In this document: positions 57,274 through 64,000 of the stretch, piece by piece
Layout: each line of letters opens with the position of its first letter
How positions within the stretch are numbered: the first letter of the stretch is position 1
NCBI RefSeq assembly: GCF_004323735.1
Contig: NZ_CP036455.1
Coordinates: forward strand, 2,413,101 to 2,477,100
Reading direction: 5' to 3'
Length of the DNA: 64,000 nucleotides
DNA from: Streptomonospora litoralis
GTDB lineage: Bacteria; Actinomycetota; Actinomycetes; Streptosporangiales; Streptosporangiaceae
Position numbers and translations under genes: made by a program
The notes under the pieces: model-generated
Database searches by the model: none
Told to the model about the DNA's origin: nothing
The model's input: only the letters and a program-made list of their open reading frames with translations

Positions 57274-58572
57274 TCAACGCCCGAGGAGCCGCTCCACATA
57301 CGCGGCCGCGCCTTCGTCGGGCACCCTGTGCTGCTCGCCCGATGCCATATCCCGCACGGTCACCTCTCCGGCCGCCTGCTCGTCGGCGCCGCGGATGACG
57401 GCGAGCCGTGCCTGCTGCTCATGGGCCCACTTCAGCTGCTTGGCCAATTTGGTCGAGGAGCCCAGGTAGGTTCCCACGCGCAAGCCGCAGCGACGGAGGT
57501 CGTGGGCCAGCCGCAGCATTCCGCTCTCGTCGCCGCCGAGCGCGGTCAGGGCAACATCGAGGCCCTGCCCATCCTCGGCAGTCGTCTCCCGCATGGCGAG
57601 AATGCGCTCGATTCCCACCGAGCCGCCGACGGCGGGCACATCCGGACCACCCAAGGCGGCGACCAGTCGGTCATAGCGCCCGCCGGCGGCCACGGCGCCG
57701 GGATAGCCGGCCGCCTCGACCTCCCAGATGGCGCCCGTGTAGTAGTCCAATCCGCGCACCATTCGAGGCGCGAAGACGACGCGCCCGCCCAATCCTCCGG
57801 CCAGCTTCAGCAACTGGTCGATGTCGGCCAATCCCTGCTTGCCGCGCGGGTTGGCCTCCAGCTTCGCCCGGATCCGGTCGGGACTGTCGGCCGCGATGTC
57901 GGCGACGATGCCCTCGGCGGTGTCGGTAGCCACCCCGCGTTGCGCCAGCTCGGCGACAACAGCGTCACCACCGATCTTGTCGAGCTTGTCCAGGGCCGCC
58001 AATACGCCCTCGCCCGATTCGGCGCCGACACCATAGACCTCCAAGAGTCCGCGGAGCGCTTCGCGGCTGTTGACCAGGAAGCGGAAGTCGTCGACGCCGA
58101 GGGCCTCCAGCGCGTCGGCGACGGCGTAGACGACCTCGGCGTCGGCCAGTGGTGAGTGGGATCCGACGGTGTCGACGTCGCACTGGACGAACTCGCGGAA
58201 GCGGCCTTCTTGAGGCCGGTCGGCCCGCCAGACGGGGCCGATGGCGTAGCGCTTGAAGGGCGAGGGCAGCTTGGAGCCGTGGGTGCCGATCACGCGCGCC
58301 AAGGGCACGGTGTGGTCATAGCGCAACGCGAGGTCGGCCTGGCCGCCGGCCTCGTGGACACCGCGCCGCAGAATCTTGAACAGCAGGCTCGACGCCTCCT
58401 CGCCGTACTTGCCCGTGACGACCTCCAGCCGTTCGAAGGCCGGGGTTTCCAGCGGATCGAACCCGTAGCGCTCGAAGACCTCAGAGACGGCGGCGATGGC
58501 CGACTTGCGACGGCGCAGCTCGTCGGCGAGGAAGTCGCGGGTGCCGGACGGTGCTTGGGCGGCCTGGCCCAT
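57274..58572 (-). CDS. hisS: Histidyl-tRNA synthetase, probably a second copy
   Basis: 432 residues, full length. Class II motifs: motif 2 FKRYAIGPVWRADRP ... RFREFVQCDVDTVG, histidine-specific RYDHTVPLARV and RGLDYYTGAIWEV, motif 3 GGSVGIERILAM, then the anticodon-binding domain (VALTALGGDES ... VGTYLGSSTKLAKQLKWAHE). All catalytic residues I know are present, so it should charge His. Its context is accessory: it follows the PP-loop gene by 42 bases and is on the same strand as the 54-residue peptide gene. GGAGG lies nine bases before the ATG. It may be a resistance copy, or donate His-tRNA to a pathway. Confidence 0.9.
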   Translation of the reverse strand: MGQAAQAPSGTRDFLADELRRRKSAIAAVSEVFERYGFDPLETPAFERLEVVTGKYGEEASSLLFKILRRGVHEAGGQADLALRYDHTVPLARVIGTHGSKLPSPFKRYAIGPVWRADRPQEGRFREFVQCDVDTVGSHSPLADAEVVYAVADALEALGVDDFRFLVNSREALRGLLEVYGVGAESGEGVLAALDKLDKIGGDAVVAELAQRGVATDTAEGIVADIAADSPDRIRAKLEANPRGKQGLADIDQLLKLAGGLGGRVVFAPRMVRGLDYYTGAIWEVEAAGYPGAVAAGGRYDRLVAALGGPDVPAVGGSVGIERILAMRETTAEDGQGLDVALTALGGDESGMLRLAHDLRRCGLRVGTYLGSSTKLAKQLKWAHEQQARLAVIRGADEQAAGEVTVRDMASGEQHRVPDEGAAAYVERLLGR

Positions 58573-58614
58573 GGGTGTGGCCTCCTGCGTTGCGCTGTGT
58601 GATCGACGACAATC

Positions 58615-59862
58615 CTACTGCGGCCCCGAGGTGGTCGAACTCCACTGCGGAAAGTGCTCCATCAGCAGGTCGATCATGGCGGTCTGCTCCGGGGTTCGTC
58701 CGTGCCCGGTGTGCAGCAGCGGTGTCGTACCCACGCGCGAGAGGTCCTGCCACCCCTCGGTTTCCTCCATCAGCGATTTGATTCCACTCATCAGTGAAAG
58801 CGACATCTGCGGCACCAATGCATCGATGCAGTGGGCCAGATAGTAGATGGACGAGCGCCGCACCGCGGTGGAGTCGACCCGTTCGGCGTAGTTGCTCTCG
58901 CTCACGCTGGGATAGCAGGCGTCCAGCAGGCTCTTGGGTACGTCCCATACCGGCATGAGCACGTCGACCTCGCCGGTGCGGCGACGGGGGAACGGCAAGG
59001 GCCGGCGGCCGTTCATCAGCAGGAACAGCAGTTCGGCCATGACGTCCTCGCGTTGGTAGCCGACCAGCAGGTGGCCGGCTCCACGCTGTGCGCAGAGTGC
59101 GCGGCCTGCGAGGTTGACGAAGAAGGTGCCGAAGAAGTGAGAGGAGTCGGCACCGTACTGCTGCTTGAACTGCGCCCAGAGCGCGCGCGGCGACTCCCCC
59201 ATATCCAACAGCGCTGCAGCGTCGTCGGGGTAGAGAACGACGTGCTCGAATCCCGCTTCGGCACACAGCGCGCGGGCGCGCTGGGCCGCGGATTCGGGCC
59301 AGAGTGGCTCCATGACCAGGGTGAAACACGTGACCGCCGACGCATCCAGGTTGTGCTCGGCGGTGTAGCGACGCACGCCCTGCACGAGGCTGCTGCTGTC
59401 CCCGCCGCCGGAGATGCCCGCGACCAGCGGAACCGGGATCTCGTTATCGGCGAGGAAATCGGCGATCTTGCCGAAGACGATCTCGCGCATGGCGGCGTCG
59501 TCGACCAAGTGGGCCCGATGCTGGGGGTTCTTGTTCCGGTCGGCGTAGTCGAAGTCCAGCAGTGCTGTCGTCGGTTCGTCGGCGTGCCGGACGGTCTCGA
59601 TCTCGGCGGGGCGCAGCCCGTCGATGTCGGTGTTGCGCATGCACTGCAGCAGGACCGTGCGGTTCTCGGGTACCTGCCCGAGGGTCAGGGTCATGGGGAT
59701 CGGCTTCAACGATCCGTCTCCGGGCACTTCATATGCCTGGAACAACGACGGCGGAAGCCGGTTGGCCAGCAGCAACTCCGCCAGTGTCAGTTCCTGCGCC
59801 GATTTCAGCGGACGTGCGCCGGCGCTGAACAGGAGGGTGACCCTGTCGTTCCAGTCGTTCAT
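58615..59862 (-). CDS. PP-loop ATP pyrophosphatase of unknown substrate
   Basis: 415 residues. The PP-loop GISGGGDSSSLVQGV (about residue 165) marks the N-type ATP pyrophosphatase superfamily (TilS, TtcA, asparagine synthase C-domain), which adenylates a carbonyl or base and attaches N or S. A second motif region is FEHVVLYPDDAAALLDMGES, and the domain continues with AGHLLVGYQREDVMAELLFL. The N-terminal 140 residues match nothing I recognise. No Cys pair typical of TtcA is seen. GGAG six bases upstream favours ATG 59862 over 59874. It lies 42 bases after the peptide gene and 42 before hisS. Confidence 0.75.
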   Translation of the reverse strand: MNDWNDRVTLLFSAGARPLKSAQELTLAELLLANRLPPSLFQAYEVPGDGSLKPIPMTLTLGQVPENRTVLLQCMRNTDIDGLRPAEIETVRHADEPTTALLDFDYADRNKNPQHRAHLVDDAAMREIVFGKIADFLADNEIPVPLVAGISGGGDSSSLVQGVRRYTAEHNLDASAVTCFTLVMEPLWPESAAQRARALCAEAGFEHVVLYPDDAAALLDMGESPRALWAQFKQQYGADSSHFFGTFFVNLAGRALCAQRGAGHLLVGYQREDVMAELLFLLMNGRRPLPFPRRRTGEVDVLMPVWDVPKSLLDACYPSVSESNYAERVDSTAVRRSSIYYLAHCIDALVPQMSLSLMSGIKSLMEETEGWQDLSRVGTTPLLHTGHGRTPEQTAMIDLLMEHFPQWSSTTSGPQ

Positions 59863-59904
59863 AGCCATCTCCATTCCCTGACCCCCGGTGTGTCGGTCGT
59901 GTGC

Positions 59905-60069
59905 CTACAGGTGGGCGGTGAGCGCGGGGACGGCGAGGATCTCCTCGATGCGCTCGTCGGTCATGCGGTCGATTCCGCCCTCGGGCAGCGTGCGGGTGAT
60001 GATCCCCGCCAACTCGGTTGCGGGGGCAGGCGCCGTGGTCGTGGTGGGTGCGGCCGTCTGCGTGTTCAT
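59905..60069 (-). CDS. 54-residue peptide, candidate precursor
   Basis: Starts MNTQTAAPTTTTAPAPATEL, continues AGIITRTLPEGGIDRMTDER and ends IEEILAVPALTAHL. A very strong AAAGGAG lies seven bases before the ATG. It is the first gene of a minus-strand unit with the PP-loop protein and HisRS. A Thr/Ala/Pro-rich head, an acidic helix-like middle and a short hydrophobic C-terminus with one His are compatible with a leader-plus-core or carrier peptide. No Cys, no repeated core and no known RiPP signature. It could also be a small regulator. Confidence 0.6.
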   Translation of the reverse strand: MNTQTAAPTTTTAPAPATELAGIITRTLPEGGIDRMTDERIEEILAVPALTAHL

Positions 60070-60174
60070 GCGATCTCCTTTCGCTGGGCAAGCGACTCCT
60101 ACGGTGCCCCTGGCACGGCGAGGTCGGTAGTGAGAGGTGTCTGCACCCCCGGTGACCTGGAGTCCACAGTTGGT

Positions 60175-60194
60175 CAGTGCGAACCGTCGCACTG
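60175..60194 (+). promoter_or_regulatory. Palindromic operator in the divergent promoter region
   Basis: CAGTGCGA, four bases, TCGCACTG: a perfect 8-bp inverted repeat between the peptide gene and the regulator gene. A TAGCGT (-10-like) for the regulator lies 16 bases to its right. It probably binds the regulator encoded at 60256. Confidence 0.55.
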
Positions 60195-60255
60195 CGGGAT
60201 GGCGGGTGCTAGCGTCACAGCACGGACAACCCCACAGGCGACCGAGGACCGCGGT

Positions 60256-61698
60256 ATGGGAAGCGTTCACCCCCTGGATTGCGCACGCCGCATCCGCGCC
60301 GCAGCTCTCACCTCCAGCAGCGACCCCCAAGTCCGCGAACTCCACCGCATCGCCGAGGCCATTCGCAGCCACTGCGGACACACCCCCGTCAAATGCCACC
60401 GGCTGGCGTGGGGATGGACGGTCAACCAAGCCATCTCAGCGGCCCGTGCGCTCGCCGAGAACCACCGTGATCGCTATGCAGCCGTCGCGGTTTCCGAGCG
60501 ATCGTGGAAAGGCTGGGAGGCCGGCGACCGCCCGAACACCGGCTACCAGGACCTGCTTTGCCGCCTGTTCGCGACCGGTCCGGTGGGCCTCGGCTTCGCC
60601 GTGGACTACGCACCTCGCCCGAGCCCCCTTCCGATGCAGGCTGAGCCGCCCCCCGAGCCGCTGACCGAGCCGCGCTTGCGCAGCGATGCCCGAACCACCC
60701 TCCGGCGCAGCCAGGAGCTCGCTGACAACGCCCTGCACCACACGCAGCTCGACCAGATCGACGCCGACATCGACCGCATCGCCCGCGACTATGCCGCCCG
60801 CCCCGCGGCCGCCCTCTACGACGAGATCCGAGAACTGCGAACCTCGGCATTCCGCATGATCGAATCCGGCAGTCGGCCGAACCAGGCACGACGCCTGCAC
60901 CTGGCCGCCGCCCGGCTGGGTGGACTGCAAGCCCACATCTGCCTCGATCTGGGGCACTACACGTGGGCCGACACGAACGCCCGCGCCGCCTGGAACCTGG
61001 CCGACATAGCAGGGCACCGGGGCATGCTGGCCTGGTCCCGCGGGCTGCAGAGCCTCATCGCCTATTGGGACCGCCGTCCCCACGACGCCCTCGACGCCGC
61101 CCGCAGCGGTCTCGAGTACGCAGGCACCGACTCCAATCGCTCCCGTCTCCACGCGCTGACGGCCCGTGCTGCCGCGGAAGTCGGCGACCACACCACCATG
61201 CTCACCGCCATCTCCGGGATGGAGGAAGCCCGCACCCACACCGCCGAGGCGGACACGCCCCGGGGCCTGTTCGTCTTCCCCGCCGCCAAAGGCCACGTCT
61301 ACGCCGCGACCGCGCTGTTGAGCGCCGACCCCACAGCCCACGCGTCGCGAGCGCGAGAGCAAGCCGAACAGGCCATCCGTGTCTACACCGACCACGCCTC
61401 ACTCGAACGCTCCTCCGGCGACCTGCTGGCGGCCCACCTGGACCTGGCCACCGCGCACACCGCCGCGGGTGACCTCGACGCCCTCAGCGCTGCACTGGCG
61501 CCGGTCCTGGCCACACCCACCGATCGCCGCACCGCGTCCATACTGCGCCGCGCCGCCCTCCTCGCATCCCGACTCCGCAACGGCCTTCTCCGCAGCGCCG
61601 CCGAAGCCCACCGGCTCCAGGCCGACCTCACCGAGTTCTGCCGCGCACCCGCAGCACTTCCCGCGACGCTTCCCGAACGGCAGGATGAGCAACCATGA
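60256..61698 (+). CDS. Large XRE/TPR-type transcriptional regulator
   Basis: 480 residues. N-terminal region (about 1-130) with RLAWGWTVNQAISAARALAE and ERSWKGWEAGDRPNTGYQDL matches the DNA-binding head of actinomycete XRE-type regulators (W..G..P....L..L....). The rest is helical and repetitive (AARLGGLQAHICLDLGHYTW, RAAWNLADIAGHRG), like a tetratricopeptide sensor domain. ATG 60256 starts directly after an operator-like palindrome. Its stop overlaps the methyltransferase start (ATGA). It is divergent from the peptide/PP-loop/HisRS unit and probably controls it. Confidence 0.78.
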   Translation: MGSVHPLDCARRIRAAALTSSSDPQVRELHRIAEAIRSHCGHTPVKCHRLAWGWTVNQAISAARALAENHRDRYAAVAVSERSWKGWEAGDRPNTGYQDLLCRLFATGPVGLGFAVDYAPRPSPLPMQAEPPPEPLTEPRLRSDARTTLRRSQELADNALHHTQLDQIDADIDRIARDYAARPAAALYDEIRELRTSAFRMIESGSRPNQARRLHLAAARLGGLQAHICLDLGHYTWADTNARAAWNLADIAGHRGMLAWSRGLQSLIAYWDRRPHDALDAARSGLEYAGTDSNRSRLHALTARAAAEVGDHTTMLTAISGMEEARTHTAEADTPRGLFVFPAAKGHVYAATALLSADPTAHASRAREQAEQAIRVYTDHASLERSSGDLLAAHLDLATAHTAAGDLDALSAALAPVLATPTDRRTASILRRAALLASRLRNGLLRSAAEAHRLQADLTEFCRAPAALPATLPERQDEQP

Positions 61699-62522
61699 GC
61701 ACCGACCGGGTCAGCGCCACCACCGATCGTCGTCTTCTCGCCGAGCACGCCTACCGCAACGATGCGCACCTCTCGGCACGGCAGAAGCTCTACGACTTCC
61801 AGCAGCCCACCTACGATCTGCCCGGCCTGGTCGTCGATGCGCTCGACGACACGCACCGAACCGTGCTCGACCTGGGCTGCGGTAACGGCGCCTATCTCGA
61901 CCGTTTGCGCAGTGAGCGTCCACAGGCCGCCGTCATCGGTATCGACGCCGCGCCGGGCATGCTCGACGAGTTGGCCCCTCCGGTGCTGTGCGCCGATGCC
62001 GCAGACCTGCCCTTCAAGGCAGAGCGAGTCGACGCGGTACTGGCGATGCACATGCTCTACCACCTGGCCGACATCGATGCCGCACTGGCCGAGATCGCGC
62101 GCGTCCTCGCCCCTGGCGGGCTACTGGTCGCCTCGACGAACGCCGAGGACGACAAGGGGGAGTTGGACGACCTCTGGCAGGCCGCGGCCGGCGACGTGCT
62201 GGGCACCGGCCACGGGCCTCGCCGCATCCGCTTGTCCGATCACTTTCCGCTCGACGCCGGTGCCGCCAGGCTGAGAGAGCACTTCGCCGAAGTGAAAGTG
62301 CACGAGTTGACCGGTCGTATCGTCGTCGACGATCCGGCGCCCGTCCTGGACCACCTCGGCTCGTACCGCACGTGGGCCGCACAGGCGGGCGTTCCCTTCG
62401 ATGAGACGCTGCAACGCGCCCGCGAGAGGCTGGAAGGGACTATCACCAGCGCAGGAATGTTCACCGTTTCCACCCGGCAGGGCATCATCCGAGCGGCGAA
62501 GCCGGGAAGGAACGGCGAGTGA
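61695..62522 (+). CDS. SAM-dependent methyltransferase coupled to the regulator
   Basis: 275 residues. Motif I VLDLGCGNGAYLDRL, acidic loop VIGIDAAPGMLDEL, motif with VDAVLAMHMLYHLADIDAAL and LAPGGLLVASTN: a Methyltransf_11-type enzyme. The preceding residues RQKLYDFQQPTYDLPGLVVD are typical of small-molecule or peptide methyltransferases of actinomycetes. Overlaps the regulator by four bases, so both are made together. Substrate unknown; the product of the divergent cassette is a candidate. Confidence 0.85.
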   Translation: MSTDRVSATTDRRLLAEHAYRNDAHLSARQKLYDFQQPTYDLPGLVVDALDDTHRTVLDLGCGNGAYLDRLRSERPQAAVIGIDAAPGMLDELAPPVLCADAADLPFKAERVDAVLAMHMLYHLADIDAALAEIARVLAPGGLLVASTNAEDDKGELDDLWQAAAGDVLGTGHGPRRIRLSDHFPLDAGAARLREHFAEVKVHELTGRIVVDDPAPVLDHLGSYRTWAAQAGVPFDETLQRARERLEGTITSAGMFTVSTRQGIIRAAKPGRNGE

Positions 62523-62562
62523 GGGGCGGCGTCCGAGCTTGCGGCGCTGGACTTTCAGCTGG

Positions 62563-62814
62563 TTAGAGGGCTCCGTTTCGGGCGGCGGCGAGGAAGGCGT
62601 CCCACTCGGCGGCGGGGAAGGTGAGGTGGCCGTGGTGGGGGTGTTGGGAGTCGCGTAGGGCGGTGGAACGGGAGGTGGGGGCTACCTCTACGCAGTCGTT
62701 GGACCCTCCGCTGTGGGTGCTCTTGCGGAAGCGGGTGGGGATGGGGGCTATCTCGATGCAGTTGACTCCCTGGCCGCTGTAGCTGCTCTTCCGGAACACC
62801 AGTTGATCTCTCAT
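62563..62814 (-). CDS. DUF397 protein with duplicated motif
   Basis: 83 residues. The DUF397 opening (RKSSYSGQGVNCIEIAP) occurs twice in tandem, the second as RKSTHSGGSNDCVEVAP, followed by the normal end ALRDSQHPHHGHLTFPAAEW and DAFLAAARNG. Single-motif members have about 60-70 residues. DUF397 proteins act with an adjacent HTH/DUF5753 regulator, whose gene overlaps this start by four bases. Confidence 0.87.
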   Translation of the reverse strand: MRDQLVFRKSSYSGQGVNCIEIAPIPTRFRKSTHSGGSNDCVEVAPTSRSTALRDSQHPHHGHLTFPAAEWDAFLAAARNGAL

Positions 62815-63674
62815 GCGCTGCCTCCCAGGGATTCGAGCGTCTCAGCGATGATCTGGGCGGATCGCGTCGTGCTGACCGCCGACCCTTGTATATCGCCAAA
62901 TGTGGCGGTATAGGTCTGGACGTCCTCTGGAAGTTCCAAATAGAGGGCCTCGTTCAGAGTCTCGACACACACGACCGTGGGATCGAGTGAGTTGGGGAAG
63001 TCTAAGATGGTGAACGGCGCGGTCAGAGCCGCGTGCGCGCCAGCGGCCAGAGGCAGTACTTGCACGTCGACGTTCGGCATTTTCGCCATGTGCAATAGGT
63101 GCTGCAACTGTTCCACCATGACATCGCTGTCGCCGATCAGCCGCAGCAGGGCCGCCTCGTCGATGACCGCGCGTAGGTGTACCGGATTGAAGCGTGTGAG
63201 GATCTCCCGTCGCGCCATCCGCGCTTCAACACGGCGCTGAATCTGTCCTGCATCGCTGTACCTGCTTCCCTGGAAGACCGCCTGAGCGTAGTCCGGAGTC
63301 TGCAACAAACCGGGAATCACTTGGGACTCGAAGGCGCGGATGCTGGAGGCTTCGGCCTCGAAGTCGGGAAGGGTCTCGTTGCCGAACACGTCGCGGTACT
63401 TCATCCACCAGCCGCGCTCCTTGGCGTCCTTCGCGAGCTGATGTATCGCTGTCCGCCTGTCTGGATCGTCCACCTTGTACAAATCGAGCATCTTGTCGAG
63501 GTCGGCGGCCTTGACCGTCTGCGTCTCGGCGTTCTCGATCTTGCTGAGCTTTCCTGCGGCCCACTTGAGCTGCTCGACGACTTGCGTCGTCGTCAAGCCC
63601 TCCGCATGCCGTGCTCTCCGCAGTTCGGATGAGAGGCGACGGCGGCGGATGGACGGGCTGTGTGGCTGGCGCAT
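62811..63674 (-). CDS. HTH/DUF5753 regulator
   Basis: 287 residues, the family norm. N-terminal XRE helix-turn-helix (ELRRARHAEGLTTTQVVEQL ... KWAAGKLSKIENAE), then the DUF5753 domain with SQVIPGLLQTPDYAQAVF, RREILTRFNPVHLRAVIDEA, NVDVQVLPLAAGAHAALTAP and DPTVVCVETLNEALYLE. Such regulators pair with DUF397 proteins and often control development or antibiotic genes in Streptomyces. It is preceded by a perfect 12-bp inverted repeat that may be its operator. Confidence 0.9.
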   Translation of the reverse strand: MRQPHSPSIRRRRLSSELRRARHAEGLTTTQVVEQLKWAAGKLSKIENAETQTVKAADLDKMLDLYKVDDPDRRTAIHQLAKDAKERGWWMKYRDVFGNETLPDFEAEASSIRAFESQVIPGLLQTPDYAQAVFQGSRYSDAGQIQRRVEARMARREILTRFNPVHLRAVIDEAALLRLIGDSDVMVEQLQHLLHMAKMPNVDVQVLPLAAGAHAALTAPFTILDFPNSLDPTVVCVETLNEALYLELPEDVQTYTATFGDIQGSAVSTTRSAQIIAETLESLGGSA

Positions 63675-63697
63675 GGAAGAACCCTACCTGACATTTG

Positions 63698-63736
63698 GTG
63701 AATCTCACTCACTGTCTTGGCTGTAGTGAGATTCAC
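63698..63736 (+). promoter_or_regulatory. Inverted-repeat operator upstream of the DUF5753 regulator
   Basis: GTGAATCTCACT, 15 bases, AGTGAGATTCAC: perfect 12-bp arms. A further AGTGAG half-site follows at about 63746. The region is A/T-rich for this genome and lies between the regulator and the next rightward gene. Confidence 0.62.
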
Positions 63737-63897
63737 TTTTACTGTGAGTGAGGATCAAGTGATCGAGCAAGCACCTTCAGTGGTCATGATCACGCTATGC
63801 CGCGTCCGCCTCACCGTCCTGAAAACGGACTACTTCGCGGACGTTCCTGCTCGTCCTGCCTCCTCCCGCCCGAGTCAAGGAGCACGCATGTCCGCAC

Positions 63898-64000
63898 TCA
63901 CCGCTGTCCCGCCCCTGCCCGAGGTGACAGTCCCTCTCGGCCTGCTCATCCCCAACGGCTACGAGTACTACTTCAATCGCCGCCCCGACCGCCCCCACTT
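63898..64000 (+). CDS. Start of an unknown gene, cut by window edge
   Basis: Only about 34 codons are visible: MSALTAVPPLPEVTVPLGLL then IPNGYEYYFNRRPDRPH. AAGGAG lies six bases before the ATG. No family recognised. Divergent from the DUF5753 regulator and possibly its target. Confidence 0.5.

Noticed and set aside
59905-60069. Assignment of the 54-residue peptide to a known RiPP class
   Set aside because: No Cys for lanthipeptides or thiopeptides, no lasso maturation genes, no radical SAM enzyme nearby. Only a general precursor or carrier idea is defensible.

Overview
The window is about 73% G+C by eye, with G or C at nearly every third codon position, GTG/TTG starts and -10 boxes of the TANNNT type. 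Its backbone gene order is hisA-hisF, hisI, trpC-trpB-trpA, lgt, gltB-gltD, pyk, pdtaR, liv transporter, polA, rpsA, coaE. This is the order I know from Streptomyces-type chromosomes. I infer an actinomycete, perhaps Nocardiopsaceae or another Streptosporangiales family; the genus cannot be fixed from the sequence alone.

Layout. 1-11058: end of a his operon (hisA cut by the window edge, hisF), a mycothiol-type isomerase, a heterodimeric ABC exporter, a SIS-domain protein, a non-coding repeat element (A), hisI and small trp-region membrane proteins. 11059-19813: trpCBA, a MauE/DsbA-like redox pair, lgt and two tandem paralogous membrane-anchored proteins. No trpE is present between hisI and trpC. 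20005-29754: a BpsA-like polyamine synthase, a second copy of the repeat element (B) in opposite orientation, then gltB-gltD. 29755-37375: accessory segment with a YceI protein, an ABC-2 type transporter, small conserved genes and a zone of transposase remnants. 37385-55062: conserved core (pyk, a tRNA, pdtaR, a branched-chain amino-acid ABC transporter with its binding protein, polA, arfB, rpsA, coaE). 55109-64000: accessory segment with a Uma2 nuclease, broken genes, two methyltransferases, a HisRS gene, a PP-loop ATPase, a 54-residue peptide gene and two regulator systems.

Two things stand out. First, a compact minus-strand cassette encodes a 54-residue peptide, a PP-loop ATP pyrophosphatase and a full-length histidyl-tRNA synthetase. 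It is divergent from a large transcriptional regulator coupled to a methyltransferase, with a perfect palindrome between the two. This looks like an undescribed peptide-modifying or aminoacyl-tRNA-using pathway. Second, two long non-coding elements about 13.5 kb apart share a well-conserved core and are bounded by inverted copies of a repeat arm of roughly 50-120 bp. They look like a MITE-like or structured-RNA repeat family.

How the genes work together: the his and trp genes serve histidine and tryptophan synthesis. MauE and the DsbA-like protein probably handle extracytoplasmic disulfides, and Lgt lipidates exported proteins such as the Liv binding lipoprotein. GltBD assimilates ammonia. 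Several housekeeping genes (hisI, pyk, polA, coaE) have a -10 box 6-7 bases before the start codon, which predicts leaderless mRNAs.
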